Assembly (NCBI GenBank): GCA_023238725.1 | Contig: CM041545.1 | Coordinates: 20,489,501 to 20,553,500 of the forward strand | Direction: 5' to 3' | DNA length: 64,000 nt | Origin: Scortum barcoo | Taxonomy: Eukaryota > Chordata > Actinopteri > Centrarchiformes > Terapontidae | Shown here: positions 1-14,240 of the stretch, one piece after another | Layout: the number at the start of each line of letters is the position of its first letter | How positions within the stretch are numbered: the first letter of the stretch is position 1 | Program-made: the position numbers and the translations under genes | The notes under the pieces: model-generated | Databases searched by the model: none | Seen by the model: only the letters and a program-made list of their open reading frames with translations | Told to the model about the DNA's origin: nothing

Positions 1-2060
1 TCCATGTGGAGACAGTTCAGACAGAGAAATGACTTTTAATCAAACTCAACTTTTCCCTACTTTCATGCATCTTTTTCATTTCAGCCTTGATTGAGGTAGT
101 GGAGGTATGGATTCAGACTAATTGCTATTGTTTGCAGATGCCTATGCTCAGAGCCACACCACGCTTAATCACCACAAATTGCTCCTGTCAGTTCCCTTTC
201 ATATACCTCTCCTTATGTGTGATCAATCTTGCAGAAGGAAAGAGCTCAATCTGATGCAGAGACAATGGATCACAAAAGTTGCAGGCAAGAAGTATCATGC
301 TTTCTCTCCAGACAAATCAATATCAAACCCCCCAAACGACGCATCCAAGTGCCGCAGCCGAACGAGCTGGTGCGAGTCGCTGGTTGAATTTGTGGAACTT
401 TCAGTCATCCAGATTGTTCATGGTGGTTCAATTTTGCCTTCATTAAAGCTCAGAGCCATTTCACATGTCCTATAAAATCTAATCAGCTGTACCACAAGCC
501 AAAGCCCTCAGCAGTATATTTTACTTTAGTCAAAACAATTGCAGCCGGTGGCGTTTCATGCTCCATTCTGCGTTTCAGAGAATGTGAAAATGGTCGCGGA
601 AACAAACAAAAACAACAGCACACTACCTCCAATCAAACAGGCAAATTTATGCATGGGTTGGAAGTCGTAGCCTTCCTGATTATTTTACAACACAAACTCT
701 CGCCTTGGCTCTGTTACCATCCTGCAGCTGCTAATGGTGAATCAGCCGCTGAGCTATCTGAGCCCCCGAGAGCATCCATTATACCTGAGTGCCGCTCGCA
801 TCGATTTTAGCGGTGGGATGACCTTACTGGTCTTTGGGTTTGGTCCACGCTGAGGCCATTCTCAATTGTTTCCAGTCTGAATTGGGAGCCTGCCGGTGTG
901 GAGCCCAGGGGAGTCATTTTTGGCGCTGAATTCGGCAAAAAATAATAATGCACCTGCGGGTCTAAAGTTTAATTTTCTGGATTTTTGATCCATTCACAGT
1001 GACCCTGTGGCATCATGACAGGGACATAAATCACCGGGACAGAGTGAGCAGCGGCCGTAACAATCCCCAGATGTAACCCAGTAGGTGTCAATAATTTCTG
1101 ACTTCCACAGATGCAGAACTGACTGAAAGTGGATTGGTTGCAGCGATAGCAGCGCCTCAGGGAGGGTTTACTCACTTTACGTCCTACCAAATAAAATGTG
1201 AGCAATTGATACACGTGTATGCACAGTAATACGCATAAGGACCAAAAGTGAAGGACCAAAGATGAAGAAATATTTCAGTAAATTGCTTCAATTAGCAACA
1301 ATTATCATTGTTGTGACAGCACTGTAATTTTCTCATCATATTCTCTGCAAAATAAGCTATAAATGAAAAATAATAACATCATTATATAGACAGAATACCT
1401 GTGCAAATACATCTACATTACATATAATAACTACTGAATATTCTTACTGTTATCAGCACTCAGACTGAATTAGAGTGGTTGCCTCTGACGAATAAAAAAT
1501 AAGCTATTTATCCTTCGAAACTAAAAAAAAGTTCAGCAAAAAGAAGAAAAAAAAACATTCTTGTGTGTGTTTTTTTTTTAAAGGATACAAGAAAATGATT
1601 TCTGACAGCAATGATCAAAAATAAAACATCCCACAAACGACCGCCTCGGTAATAGAGGATGTATTTTGAACCATTGAATTCACAGGTTTCTATTGTTCAT
1701 TGACAACGTATTTCCTGTGTCGATGTCGATTACTCACTCAAACACCCACATTCTTCCCCAGCAGGACTCATAAATTCAGACTGGCATTTGACCTGTGGCA
1801 ATTTCTCAAAGAAGTTTGTTTGTTTACCTTCTTCCTCCTTCCCGGCTCGGTGAGGTTGAGAGGATTTTAATTTGTTGAGCTATCGACAGTGGCTGCTCGC
1901 CGCTGAGACTATAGGATATCGATACCAGTCACAGTCAACAAAACGACGGAGAGAGGCTCGTACTGTGGGGTCGGAGATGATTTTGTCAAATTGGCAGAGA
2001 GACACTGTAATGAGTCTTTGCTAAATACGCTGGGTGACGCTTTACTTTCAGCGCTTTTAG
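1..2060. other. Noncoding stretch without recognisable features
   Basis: AT-rich unique-looking sequence with short A/T runs near 1525-1580. Reading frames are short and unlike any family. Confidence 0.7.
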
Positions 2061-2084
2061 CATTTTATGAGCAGGACACAACAT

Positions 2085-2590
2085 TTAACAATGCAAAGAG
2101 ATAGCAGAGATTATTTATATACCGCTTTTCACAGACGTTCATAGACATTACACAACATGCAAAGAAGAAAGCATAGGAGACATACATTAAATGCAGACCT
2201 GGTGCACACAGGTTGGTTGAACACCTGCCTGAAGGAGATAACTGCCCTTTGTAATAATCTACAGAATCAGCAGGTGGTTTAGACGCCTCAGAAGTTCGAT
2301 CACCACGAGTCCCGAGGTGACTGCGTGGCACAGACAGCAGATTTAGCATGTTCGACCCGAGGGAGCTGCTAGTCGATGAGCCAAGGGGAAGTCCCTGGAG
2401 CCGGGCAAGGATTTTTAACCAGATCCTATAGGCAAAGGGAGATCTGAGGTGCAGGGGTGATGTGAGACCGTCTGTCTGTTTGATCCAGCGAGTATCGTCC
2501 TGCAGCGGATTGCCTGCAGACGATCAAGGGCAGCTATACAAAGCGAGGAGAGCAGTGTGTCAGTAGTGAGGGCAGGATGAGATAAAGGCA
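2085..2590 (-). mobile_element. LINE C-terminal and 3' remnant
   Basis: The minus strand encodes LLSVPRSHLGTRGDRTSEAS (about 2270-2340), the typical LINE C-terminal block (LL.VPR....T.GDR). Upstream of it is SPFAYRIWLKILARLQ-like sequence in another frame. Downstream, CTGTGAAAAGCGGTATATAA is the usual retroelement 3' end (GCGCTATATAAA-like). The expected LWN motif and continuous frame are missing, so it is a decayed copy of L2/CR1-like type. Confidence 0.5.
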
Positions 2591-2760
2591 TGTAAGCGCA
2601 TCTGTGGTTCAGCAGTTCAAACTACAGATCTTGGCCTACAAATGTTCTTTACATTGAAAAAAACAAGACATATAGTGCTTATTAATGTACAGTATTAGTT
2701 CAAGTTTAAGTTTAAGAAATGCATTAATAAACACTTGTGGCAGATTAATAGCACTGTAAA

Positions 2761-2762
<2 letters not shown>

Positions 2763-2809
<47 letters not shown>
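2763..2809. repeat. (AT)n microsatellite, about 23 units
   Basis: Perfect AT dinucleotide run of 47 nt. Confidence 0.98.
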
Positions 2810-2810
<1 letters not shown>

Positions 2811-4385
2811 TGTTTCTAATAAATATCTAAACTTTACCTTATCTAAATAAGGGGACTTAAAGTAAAGTGTCACCTTTAAAATTAAAATCAAATTGGATGG
2901 TGAAAAATAATTTGATACTGTCAACCACTGACTTGCAATACCTCCAACTTCCCCCTTGCATTTTGACTTAAATTAAATGCCTGCAAACCAATGATGTGTT
3001 ATTTACTGTCTGAATAAGTGGAAAATGTGCAACCCAGCTAGTTATAAAATTGGGATACAAGATAGTTTTTTTTTTTTTTTTTTAATTAATAGGCCTGAAC
3101 AGTTGCAGTAATCTAATCATGCTGTGATTTCCACGCAAGCAGCCATCTATCATTCGTCGCAGGACGGCTAATAATGTGACATTATCGGTGTGCATCACTT
3201 GATTGGTGTGCAGAGTCGCTCACCAAATAATAATATATATTTTGAAGTTTTGGCAGCGGCAGCAGCAGAATAATTGCTTAATCACATAAACACATCATTT
3301 TAAAGTAAAATTGACTTAAGTAAAGTAGTGATGTTATTGCACATCACCAAGATTAAAACTCCAGTCACCTGAAGCTTTGGCACCTGATGTTAATATTTGT
3401 GCAAGATTAGGAGCTTATTTTGGGATTTTTTTTTTGTTTATTTCTGGAGACAATATGCTGCAGTGTACAACAGGCTAACTCAATATGCATGTTCCTCTGT
3501 ACGTTGGAATCAATCCAGATGTAGATTTCTGCCAAGTCTGTAGAAAATGCCTTTTATCCGGTGCTGCTGCTGCTTTGGAATAATGTTCAATCATAAACTC
3601 CCATCTGCCAGCTCTGCTCCCTGACAAGCCCCTCAGTGCTCTTGTGCAGCCTCCTCGCCCATGATCTACAACTTAAATGTCTGCCGGAGCGTCCCGGCCA
3701 TTAACAACTTCAGAGCTCCGTCGCTGGAATCAATAATGCATCATGTTTTGCTTTACCAACTCCTCCGCAGCTCATTACAAAACAACTTTAAGGGAAGCGG
3801 GTTCACGATTAAACTGCGAGACAAGGCAGATGGATGGATGAAACGGAGGAGATAAAGAATGGCAAAAAATAATCTGAGTCGCCTGAAGAGGTTATTCCTG
3901 CAGGGAAAAGTGAGACTTAGGTGCAGCATTACAAGATCCCCGTCCTGGTTTGTCCTGCTGCTAAACCTCAAACCATTATATGTTACATAACCGTTATATG
4001 AATCGCCCGCTAAGCAGCTCCTTTCACATCTCTGCAAAGTATTTTCCATCGCTGCTTGACATAAAAAAAAAAAGCTTTGTTCAGAAGCAGAATTTGGTAT
4101 TTGGTAAGAATCTGTGACGGTTCATCCTTTCACAGCAGCGCAATCCCACACCTACAGTAATATTTGTAATATTTCTTTGTGTTTATTTCTTGAGAAAGAG
4201 TGCTGATCGCTGCACTGCTGGACCTGGGTCACACACCTTCACCTCAGGAGGTGTGCGGGTTCATTTCTCTAATCAGGATGTTCTTTTTTTTTGATCACTT
4301 GGAAGAATAACCTCGTTAACAATGTTGATACTGTTATTTATGCATATTCATTTGTTTAGCTATCACTTTAACTATTTCACCTATT
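2810..4385. other. Noncoding stretch
   Basis: Unique-looking AT-rich DNA with homopolymer runs; small overlapping frames at 3.66-4.05 kb look accidental. Confidence 0.65.
3066..3083. repeat. Poly-T run
   Basis: Eighteen consecutive T. Confidence 0.95.
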
Positions 4386-4389
4386 CATA

Positions 4390-4690
4390 CATCCATTGCA
4401 AACATTTATCAATCACTGTGGCAACATGTGGTGAACTCTATCAATACTATTTTTGCACCATCGACAGTATTGCATGTATTCCATTGTATATCACTGTTTA
4501 GATATATATTTTATTTTAATTGTATGATTTATATTTCAGGTCTCTATTTTATTTTATTACTCTGGTACTATTATTAATTTTTACTTTTATACCTATTTTT
4601 TGCTTGTGAGTATTTTCGAGTATTGTTTTTAGGGACCCTGAGACTTTGTTGTGAATGTGACGATAAATTCTTGAATCTTAAATCTCGCCT
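4390..4690 (+). mobile_element. Probable LINE 3' UTR and tail
   Basis: TTTTGCACCATCGACAGTAT ... GAGACTTTGTTGTGAATGTG ACGATAAATTC and the tail TTGAATCTTAAATC resemble the 3' end of fish non-LTR elements (GACAATAAA...TTGAATCTTGAAT). No coding part remains. Confidence 0.45.
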
Positions 4691-5022
4691 TTAGTTAAGA
4701 TAATTGGCTGAGCTTTCCTTGTACCTCCAGCGTTATAGATTATACGCGTGCTGTGGTGCTTCTCACTGTCACACATAGATGGAAATGAGCCGTCATTAGC
4801 GTCATTAGTTTCATCACTGCCTTCTTGCTGTGACAAGCCACAATATCTGCTCTGTTAAAGGTCTACATAGACAGTTTTCTATTAATTACCATTATTACAT
4901 TCACCTGCTGGGACTACTTTACCTGACCTTGTTAGAAATGTTACACACTGATGAGGCCTGAGGCAGAAATGCTCTTGCACTTTAATGAAGTCCAGCGTCA
5001 ATTCAGTGCTATTTTACGTCTC

Positions 5023-5052
5023 CTTTCTCTCTCTCTCTTTTTTTTTTTTTTT
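5023..5052. repeat. CT/poly-T pyrimidine tract
   Basis: Short CT run merging into a T run. Confidence 0.9.
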
Positions 5053-8000
5053 AAGGGAGTGCGCTGCCTACCTCTTTTATAAGATTTTTTGGTTGAGAAC
5101 TCATCAAAGACTTTTATTCAGCGAGGCGCACTTCCATCTCTGCCACTTGTGAATATATTCACGCTTTATGTAAAATATTCAGGGTGCATCTGAAGCCAGA
5201 TGGTATGCAACAAGGCTCAGCGACTGTTTATTTACAGAAAAACTGAATGCTGATGGCAAATTACTCCAAATACTGATCGATCTCTGTGAAATGTTGTGCG
5301 TCATACACTTTCTTTTTTGCCTCAGCTTCAAGGTCACGAGACAGGTGCTGTTCAAAGTGATTCTCATTATCAAAATCCATTACTTTCACATTTTACACCT
5401 CCACACTGATTTATGAGAAAGAACATGAAACGGTTTTGCGTCTCGTGGCTCAACACTTGTGTGGCACAAATGACACGGAGATAAAGAAACAATTACATTT
5501 TGTTTCTAACTTCTGCGTTTCATGAATTATTAAATGTGGAGCAGCAGTCACTCAGCGGTCAGGGACGAGAAGACAGCGCTCAGAGGAGAGTCACCTCAAA
5601 AAAAAATAGAAAATGAATTGGAGTTCTGCTCCTAATGAAATGCTTGCTCAGAGAGGGAATGAAGGACGGGAGGTGGAAGTGGCTGAAACGAAATTGAGTG
5701 TGTGACGCGGCGTGAGGAGGTTGATGCATTGGATCCACTTTTCCTTCGTCCTCCGCTCCATTTTCCCCCGCACGGGTGTAACGTGCATGAAATTAACATA
5801 CAGTAGTCTGTAGGGCAAAGGTCCAACACCAAATCCTCTGTGTGTGAAAGATAGAGGAACTCTTTGAGGAGGACGACAAAGGGGGCAGGAGAGGACATCG
5901 TTCAAACCAACTCAAAACTTTAACTATACTACACACTGTGCACTTTTATACCTTTTTATTGTGAGCCTATGACCAAAATTTAACCACACTTTCATATAAA
6001 GACTTTCAAAAATCTTCTGATACTTGAACTAACAACTAATGTAATTAAATATGAGTATTGTGCTCTGATTCTAAACACTAAATCTGAGGGTTTTTATGGA
6101 ATAAATGATGGATTGATCCTTACAAAACTATCATTTAAGTTTGAAAGTCATTTAAAAACAACAACTAGATAAGTCAAATCCCATTTTTACAATAAAAGAC
6201 AGCGTTTATTTTCATTATACAAAGAACATTTTCTGTTGGCTTCTCCTACTAAACTCATAGCAGTGGTACAGAAAGGTCTAAGTTTTTATTTAATCATCTA
6301 TGATCCCATTGAAAAGTTTCATTTACAGGGCAGACCTGGCCATGGAGGTGTAATGTGGTTAAAGACGGATCAGCACTGCAATATACTGTATATGATACAA
6401 AATAAGCAGAATAAAGACAAAGATGTGTCAATAACAAGTCAGTTACATTCGATGAAAAAGTTCCCTTAATATCTAATTATACAGTAGCCTAACTCTTTTG
6501 CCATTCGCACAAATAAATATACTGTATATTGCTTTGCCAGACTCCAACAAAAAAACTTTGCAGAAACTTTGCAGTAATTGCAGAAACTTTTGAAGAAGAA
6601 ATCAGCAGAGGGCCAAATGCTTCATTTTTAAACTAACTGGAGGCTATAAGCAACAGCGAAACTCACGTAAATCAACAGAATACGTGTAATTATATCATCT
6701 GACGTCAGTGCATGTAAACATGTTAGCTGTCCTGATGTCCAACCCCGCGGTTTTGTGTAACGCGTCAACACTCGAATCGGAAGCAATTCGTCCATATTAA
6801 ACTGACAAGTGGGAACAAAAAGTGAACTTCCCCTCCTTTCACTCACACTGGGCGTATCATCTCTGTCTGTCCACGATGATGGCGAACATCTGGTGTCATT
6901 TGTGTTTCAGCTGTGAGCCTTATTCAGACCCGACTCATGCTGGATGTTCCTGCCTGCAGCCTGACACCGTTTCTCCTCGTCTTTGCACACAATTATTCAT
7001 GTCGTTTAGGTTTTGGCGAAGCTGTGGGATGCATCTTAGACGTCACACAGATTTCTTTTTTAAATAGACATTATCAAATCTGTGTCCAGCTGGCGTTGGC
7101 TGGATGTACACTTTCAGTTTTGTAAGTGTGATTAGATGTCTGTCAGTGACTTTTTTCCCCATTTTATTTAATTTCTGCTGTGATTTATGTGACGTAACAG
7201 TCAGACACTTACTAATCAAATATTAAAATGACCAAATCTGTTTGAAGTAGAAGTTTTAATGCTGAAGGGAAAGAGTAAGAGCAGGCATCTCACCCCACAT
7301 TGGTTTTTAGAGTTTTTCCACACAGCAAAAATAGATCGACATAAAGGGTTTTTCTCCTTTCATTTTATGAGAATCCACACGAGGTCATTTTATTCCATTA
7401 AAATGCCAATGTTATTATATTATTTAAACAGTTTTATTAAATTTAAAATTAATGATGACATCTAGATTGCATAAACATATTTAATGTATTCTTTTGAGTC
7501 ATTCAAATGTAAATAATAGGCCTTGTTGAACTTGTGGAGAAGCGCGATACCTGCAAATGAATCAAAATGAAAATCCAAAGAAGTGAATCTGCTTGTTTGA
7601 ATTGCTTTCTGGATGAATGGCTAATTTTTTAATCCCAAGAAATGTATAAAACTGCACACACAGATAATACACTGTAATACACTCAGATGATGAGCGGCTC
7701 TGATTAATTTTGCTCAACAACGCATTCGAGATGCTCAAATGTCACAAACACTCGGCGCGTGACGGCAGCGTAAAGTCTCTCAAAGCGACTGCAGGGCCAA
7801 AATGTCTCCGTCTGAAAGTGTTTCTGCCAGTTCACGCTAAATCTGGTTGCATTTATGCATGTGACCTGACCCAGCCGGGATGCCAGTGCTGACTGGATAA
7901 AGAACGGCGAGCTGGTTGAGCCTGATCTGGTAGATCAGCGGCAAAGCAGATCCCATATCAATCTCTGAGGCTATTTCACCCCCAAAGCTCGAAAGTGCAG

Positions 8001-8739
8001 GGCACAAGAAGCCAGAAGCCAATCAGCCATTTTATCCACCTCCAGGGGTGTGTTCCTCTGAACTTTCACTGACCTTTTAAAACTACGATTTGATTGGAGG
8101 TCAGGGGCCTTTTGGGCAGGTAGTCTCTAATGGGCTCATTTTCTCCCCTCCTCGTGGTGACATTTCAGGTTTTCACATGTCTGTCTCTCTGCCCCCACAC
8201 TGACTGTTGCCATCTCTTGTCCCCTGCTGAGAAAAAAACATTCGCAGCCTCTGAAATTCAACCTCACTGTGAAGTGCTGGGATGTCGTCCTCTGCGATTA
8301 TTGAATTATTTCTTTGCATTTTGCTGTATTTACAGAGACCTTTGACAGTAAAGTACAAAATATATATCTAATAAAAGAGGCAGAACTGAGAGGAGAGAGA
8401 AAGTGAGTGCTGAATAAAATAAATGACAGGACAAATGAGTCATATCACCAGTTAACAAAGCAGCAGCCCACACATCAGTGAAGACATGTGTTGTCTATGA
8501 CTGTAATTAGCTGAAGAATACGTTGTATATCTGACAGGATATCCACCCATGTCTGTCTGATTAGCTTGTACCGCGGTGGCTTTCAAGTAAAATAGTTTCT
8601 TTCTGTGATGCTTACAGGTTCTCTGTTACTAAATAATGTATTTTTAAACATTCTTGCTGCTGAAATGCTTTTTTAAATCAATGGGACTGGTAGTGAAACC
8701 ACTAAATAAAAATTTCCACCATCCCTCATGTGTTAGAGA

Positions 8740-9015
8740 CTATCATTTGTCAGCGGCCGTTTGCCATCTCTTGTTGTCCAATTGTGTACCTGGCAGGCAG
8801 CAACAGGACCGACCGGTGCCAAGAGGAGGCGCTTGGCCAGACACATCCTCGACTGAGGGTGATAATGCAGCACATATGGTGGCAGAGAGGACGGGCGCCA
8901 TTGATGGCTGAAGAAGCTGCATCAGCTGTATCACTTGGCTCTGATCAAACCGAATTTTTAACGTTTGTGAAAACCCCAATCAGAGAACAGACCGGCGCTA
9001 ATTCATTGGCCTGAA
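8740..9015. promoter_or_regulatory. Candidate conserved noncoding element
   Basis: A GC-richer, non-repetitive island in AT-rich DNA, open on both strands but without codon structure or family resemblance. The call is from composition only. Confidence 0.2.
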
Positions 9016-10971
9016 GCGATCCACCAAGAAAGACAGAGGAACCACGATGAAAGATGTTTTTTATTTTTTTTTCCCCGTCTGCGCTCCACTTTTATGGCTG
9101 AAACACTTTCTTCAACAACATCACACTCCGAATCCCACGTCGTTCCTCTCTGTTTCTCATTTTTCATTCTCGTGCCATTGCTTTAACTTTCATTTATATT
9201 TCTTTTTATGGGCGCGGGCTATATTAGATTTCTGACCAATTATCCGCCTGCACTTGCTCTAAATTTTGGTGTTTATCGCCCGTCCAATTAGTGGCCGAGA
9301 ACAGAGTGAATCCCAAAAAAGGAGAAAAAGGTTCAAGTATGAGTAGTAATGAGTTGGTTGGTGGAGAAAAAAAAAAGTTCAAGTATTTCTGAGTTAAATA
9401 CTTAGTGATTAGTTTTTTGAAAATATTTCTGAAAGGATTTTGTGTGCAAGATTTTTATATAGATTTTTATTTTTTATATAAAATGTGTTATTTTTAGACG
9501 GTCAACTTAACAAATCAACTATTAAAATAAGATAATCCTTAATTAAATAATTAATTTATTTAATTAATTAAATTTTGCAGCAGCAAAATTAAAAAGTACA
9601 CCAGCAAAACGACACAGCGAGCAAAAGGTAAGTAAGTAAATCATTTACAAATCTTGCACAGCCTCAGTAGTTGAAAGTTACATCTTTTCTGCAAACTATA
9701 AAATTTCACAGTATCCCACGTTGTGCTGTGTTAATAAAATCCCCTCAGACACAAGCAAACATCAGGTTTTCAACCACAAATCTTGTATTGTGTGCGCTGC
9801 AGTCCCGCCGCTTTGCCCGAGTCTTATCAAAAAACACAGTTGGCAGCAGCCCAGCGTTGAAATTAGCTCGAACAGGTCGGGCCCAGCAGTCACACCGAAA
9901 CCAGAAAGGCCCTCAGGAGAGCAGTCGCTCACAGACGAGCTCGGCATTGTGCAAAATCTTCACCAATTTCCTTTCTGTCAGCAGCCCAAACAGCGATCCT
10001 CTCAGTACGGACAATGGCCAGAGCTTCTTTCTCTCTGCTGCTCCAAATAAACCTTTCTGATACGTTTTGGTTTAGAAATGAATCGCTCGCCGTGTTTGTG
10101 ATTCTGCAGATTTACGATTCTCTTTTGTCGCCGAACTTTCCGATAACTTTGTCAAACTTAATGTTGTTTCTTCTAATTGATGGAAATAATTGACAGGCTC
10201 AAAACAGAGCAAAAGAGCGGCAGGGAAAGATCAATACTGTGGCCTTCTTCACTCTGGAGCTGTAATCATGCTTTTTCCTCACTGTTGGGTCCACGCATAC
10301 ACAGGCTCTCTCCTAGATCCACATCAACGCCAATCAATTGTAAGCATGAGACTGAAGATTTAGAGGTCAGTGCCACTTGGACAGCTCAGGTGGCAGTGAG
10401 GGAAGAAATATTTTGATCTTTTGAGCAACAATTTTCAAACATAAAAGCTTCAACATCATGAATAGAAAGAAAATTTGAAAGTTGTGGGCAACGTCGACCA
10501 CTTTCAGCATTCAAAACAATTAACAACAGTTATTGTAATGCAGAAATACTTTGCAGATACATAAATAATATAAATAATCGCACAAATAAATGCATTCTGA
10601 AGTTTTGCTGTTTAGCTGCAGATATTTCACATACTTAAGGATAAAAGGGTCAGCTAAAGATGGACTAACACAGGAAGTTCAGGGGAAAACACAAGCAGTT
10701 GGTTTCTGCTGGCAGCAAAGCCCTCTTAAATGTGAAAAATAAAATATTATAACTCTCTGAACAGGACTTGCGGGAGCTCAGTTTTTTCCCCCTCACATAA
10801 TTCCCACAGGATCAGAGACGATTTGTCGCACTAAAATCTGACACTAAAAGAGTCTCAGCCACGGTCGTATTTCTGTGCGAGCGGCGTTAAAGACCTCTGT
10901 GCACCTCCCTTTCATACACTCTTGTCTGTCATCTCCACTTTCCTCTGCTCCCTTTATTTTCATTTTATGTC

Positions 10972-11002
10972 CTCTCTCTCTCTCTCTCTTTCCCTCTCTC
11001 TC
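10972..11002. repeat. (CT)n microsatellite
   Basis: CT dinucleotide run with a short TTTCC interruption. Confidence 0.92.
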
Positions 11003-12615
11003 ATGAATTCGCCGGATCACACAGCCGATATCCTCCCAGCAGCCCCGTTATCAGGACATTTTCAATGGTGTGGTTGAAAATAGAAAGAGGTGGTTGGCAG
11101 GCTGCCTCGCTGTTGTCACCTTTGGGTTACAGATAAAAATTCCTGCAGCGGCCCATGTGACCATCAAAATGAAAGAGGGAGACTTTGAGCGCTTTATTTT
11201 ATTGACTTTATACCAGAGTAATACCAAAGATTACTGATCTTATTCTGAGTCGAGCCAACTTTTTACCAAAAGACAGAAACTCCTACACGAGTGCTTTTTT
11301 CCGCCTCTGATGGAATCACACAAAACTGATTTCTCAAGCTGTCTGCATAAAGCTTTTTCGTCTGCTTGTTAAGAAGTATTTTGTAATCAGTTAATGTAAT
11401 GTAAATACTTGTTTTGTGGCGCTGCAGCAGAGTAAGTGTAAGCATAAAATACGGCTTCTTTTCAAATCATTCGCTCTTTTGTCTTCTTTTTGTCTCTCTG
11501 CACTCACGACGCATAAGAGCTGCATGTTTGCCCTCCTAAACTTTTTCAGATCTGGAGTTTAGCAGTGTGTTAGATATCAGTGTGAATGGAAGTTTGAAAA
11601 AAAAAGATGCTGGCGAAGCTTTGGAGCAAAAAGACGCTGTAAAAGTCTTCTACAAGATGTTGCGTACTTGTCACTTTCTCAAATATAAAGAATCTCCACC
11701 TCCCACTGCACAATCTGAGTAATTGTCCTCTGAAGTGTTTTCATTACTTCAGGGCTTTTGAATACTATAGAGATCCATTTTGAATGCTCGTGGCTGAAAT
11801 TAATGGAATTTTTTTGGATCCTGTTTGCCCTCATCCCGTTCTTCAAACTGGAGATTTAATTTAGAGTGTGCTGCTGAATTTTAAGCACTGTGTTTAAGTA
11901 ACACTTAAACATTCATACAGTCAGTCGGTGGATGTGTTAACGGTCTGACACACAGATTACATACATTACCAAAGCTTAGAAAATGAAATTTATCCAACAC
12001 AGATAAGATCAGTTATGCAAAGAGTGATTCATTCTCCCATAAAAAAAAAAAAATCATTATGCAGCTAATATTGCCAATTAATTCCTCTCATTACATCAAT
12101 AGGAAATTTGGAAGAAAGTCAAATAAAACATATTTTCTTCACTTTTTCAAAGGAGCAGTACAATATTGTCCATTTCTTTGCTTCTGTAGTGGAAAAATCA
12201 GCCCAGCCTGGCAGATCTGCATCTGTCAGCAGTGTGAGCGTTCGGTGGTGAAACCCTGTCGGAGGGAGGACGGGAAAAGAAGCTTGTCAACCACAATAAC
12301 ACACCGTCATCAACAAAAATCACACGTTTAATTGCATGTTTGCGTCCTGCAGTTTGAGGAGACACTTTGAGGAGAATTAAAACAGAGCTGCGTCTCTGTC
12401 ACACACCATAAAGCTGCTTCTTTTTTTAATACCGCACAGATTGAGTTCAAACTTTGTGCTCCATGTAATTGCCCAACTTTTTTTTGTGAGTTTTTTGTCT
12501 TTCATTCAGTAGCAAAACTTCAGGAAGGATTGAAATCAGTGGTTCGCTAATGGAGAGTAGGAAAAGTGACGAAGAAGCTCCAGCGTGTGGGGTATTTGTG
12601 CCGCCCATGTTAAAT

Positions 12616-12636
12616 TTATTATTATTATTATTATTA
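12616..12636. repeat. (TTA)n microsatellite, seven units
   Basis: Perfect TTA run; it produces false poly-Ile frames on both strands. Confidence 0.92.
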
Positions 12637-13279
12637 AACTGCTTTTAATTAAGTTGTGTTTTAATAACTGGAAGTCGTCCCAGTGCCAGAATGTAATTAT
12701 CGTTGTTTTAATGAGAAACAAACCAACATGCCAGACACCGCTGATAGTGGAGGCATTCATTACAGCCGACATAATAAAGTGAAAGCACCACCAAGTTTTG
12801 TTTTTTTTTCCTTAAATAATTGCACTTTTTGTTGCTTGATGGATAAAATGGCATTACGAGAGAAAAAGTTAGGTATAAAAAAGTCACGTAATCACTAGTG
12901 CAGGACAGAGGACTCGGTTCGCTATCGTTCACGGAGGCAACATCACCGTCGCCGACATGCAGGAAAGCTGAAGAGTGGATGGGAGGAATAAGATCAGTGA
13001 GAGGAAAGGATGATGCATCTTTCAAGCCAGAAGATAGCCGCCTGCCAAAGCCTGATCTCCATCTCTTTTTCTCTCAGGGGGTCAATTCAAAGCTTTTCCC
13101 TCCTAGAAACTGAACTTTTTTTTTTCAGTCCACATTCAGCGCCACGTCCCTGGAGACTTGGATGCTGACACTATTCCCAGGTGTCTTGGCTGAGCAAAAA
13201 GCTTATTGGAGAGCATGATTTCTCGAGGTGTGCCAATTGTTTTCTTTTTTCTGCTCACAGGTTTTGAAAAACGCAAGCC

Positions 13280-13300
13280 TTTTTTTTTTTTTTTTTTTTC
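13280..13300. repeat. Poly-T run, 21 nt
   Basis: Uninterrupted T tract. Confidence 0.95.
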
Positions 13301-14116
13301 ACTCTGTCACACTCTCAATCATGGCAGATTAACGCAGATTGAGATGTCTTTCTTTTAGTTCACATTCTCCAAGTGGCTGATGAAGAATATCCGTGTCACC
13401 GCCTTGAGAAAATATGTGCAAATTTAACGTGACTCTTAAAAAATGAATTTGATATCTCTCAGAATCGGCGGCGGAGATGGAATATTTATTTTGACGTCGA
13501 GATTTTTTTTTGTTTTTTGTCAGGTTTTATTTGTGTTTGAGAGCTGTGCGCTGTTGGCTTTCTGAATACATCAGTGATCATTATCAGATAATATCATCGT
13601 GAAAGTCCTTTATCTCTTTGCTCTTCAGACAAAAAAAGAGCATCTTCAAATTGAGCTTTTTTGCTAAGTTGTATAAAAATACAGTTAAACAAGCTTTCCA
13701 TCCTGTGACGCACAAAGAAAATTAAATCTGACATGCAGAGTACTTATGAGAATAGTATTTAAAGGAACAATCAGTAATATTTTAATGCTTCATTGCACCA
13801 TAGCATCAGCAGTTTATTTTTTTTTCAGGTACTTTTCCACTTTGTTTTGGCAGGAATACCCCACAGTCACAATCACTGACAGAATAATTTAAAAATCCCA
13901 GAATTAAATCAGTTCAAACGCGTAAAAAGAAAACGTAGAAACACAGCAACATGTTCGCTGCTCCGCTCGTCGATGGGATTCGCCGGCGTGTATCCCCCTC
14001 AGGTTAATACATTCATATAGCTTTGAAGAATTTGTTTACTCAAGAGATCAAAAACTGTTCTTGACCTTGACTTATTTTCTTGTGTATCAAACCAAGTTTC
14101 TATTTCTTACTTCTAC

Positions 14117-14124
14117 TTTTTTTC

Positions 14125-14153
<29 letters not shown>
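14117..14153. repeat. T-rich tract with two C interruptions
   Basis: A 37-nt run that is T except for two C. Confidence 0.95.
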
Positions 14154-14156
<3 letters not shown>

Positions 14157-14225
14157 AGTTTTACCATCTGACAGGCATCTATAAGCTCGTCCAGCTCACT
14201 CAGTCTTTAGGAGCAGAAGACGGGA

Positions 14226-14240
14226 ATTTGCATGAACAAT
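14226..14240 (+). promoter_or_regulatory. Octamer plus SOX composite-like site
   Basis: A perfect octamer ATTTGCAT is followed, after one G, by AACAAT. The canonical POU/SOX composite is ATTTGCAT directly followed by AACAATG, so this copy has a one-base longer spacer. Function is inferred only. Confidence 0.35.

Noticed and set aside
87..107. let-7-like TGAGGTAG (seed match)
   Set aside because: Only the first eight bases fit; the rest of the mature sequence and the complementary hairpin arm are missing.
9671..10060. 129- and 109-codon overlapping + frames
   Set aside because: Two frames and the minus strand are all open here; composition effect without codon bias or family match.
12585..12782. 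Isoleucine-rich small proteins on both strands
   Set aside because: Produced by the TTA/TAA microsatellite.
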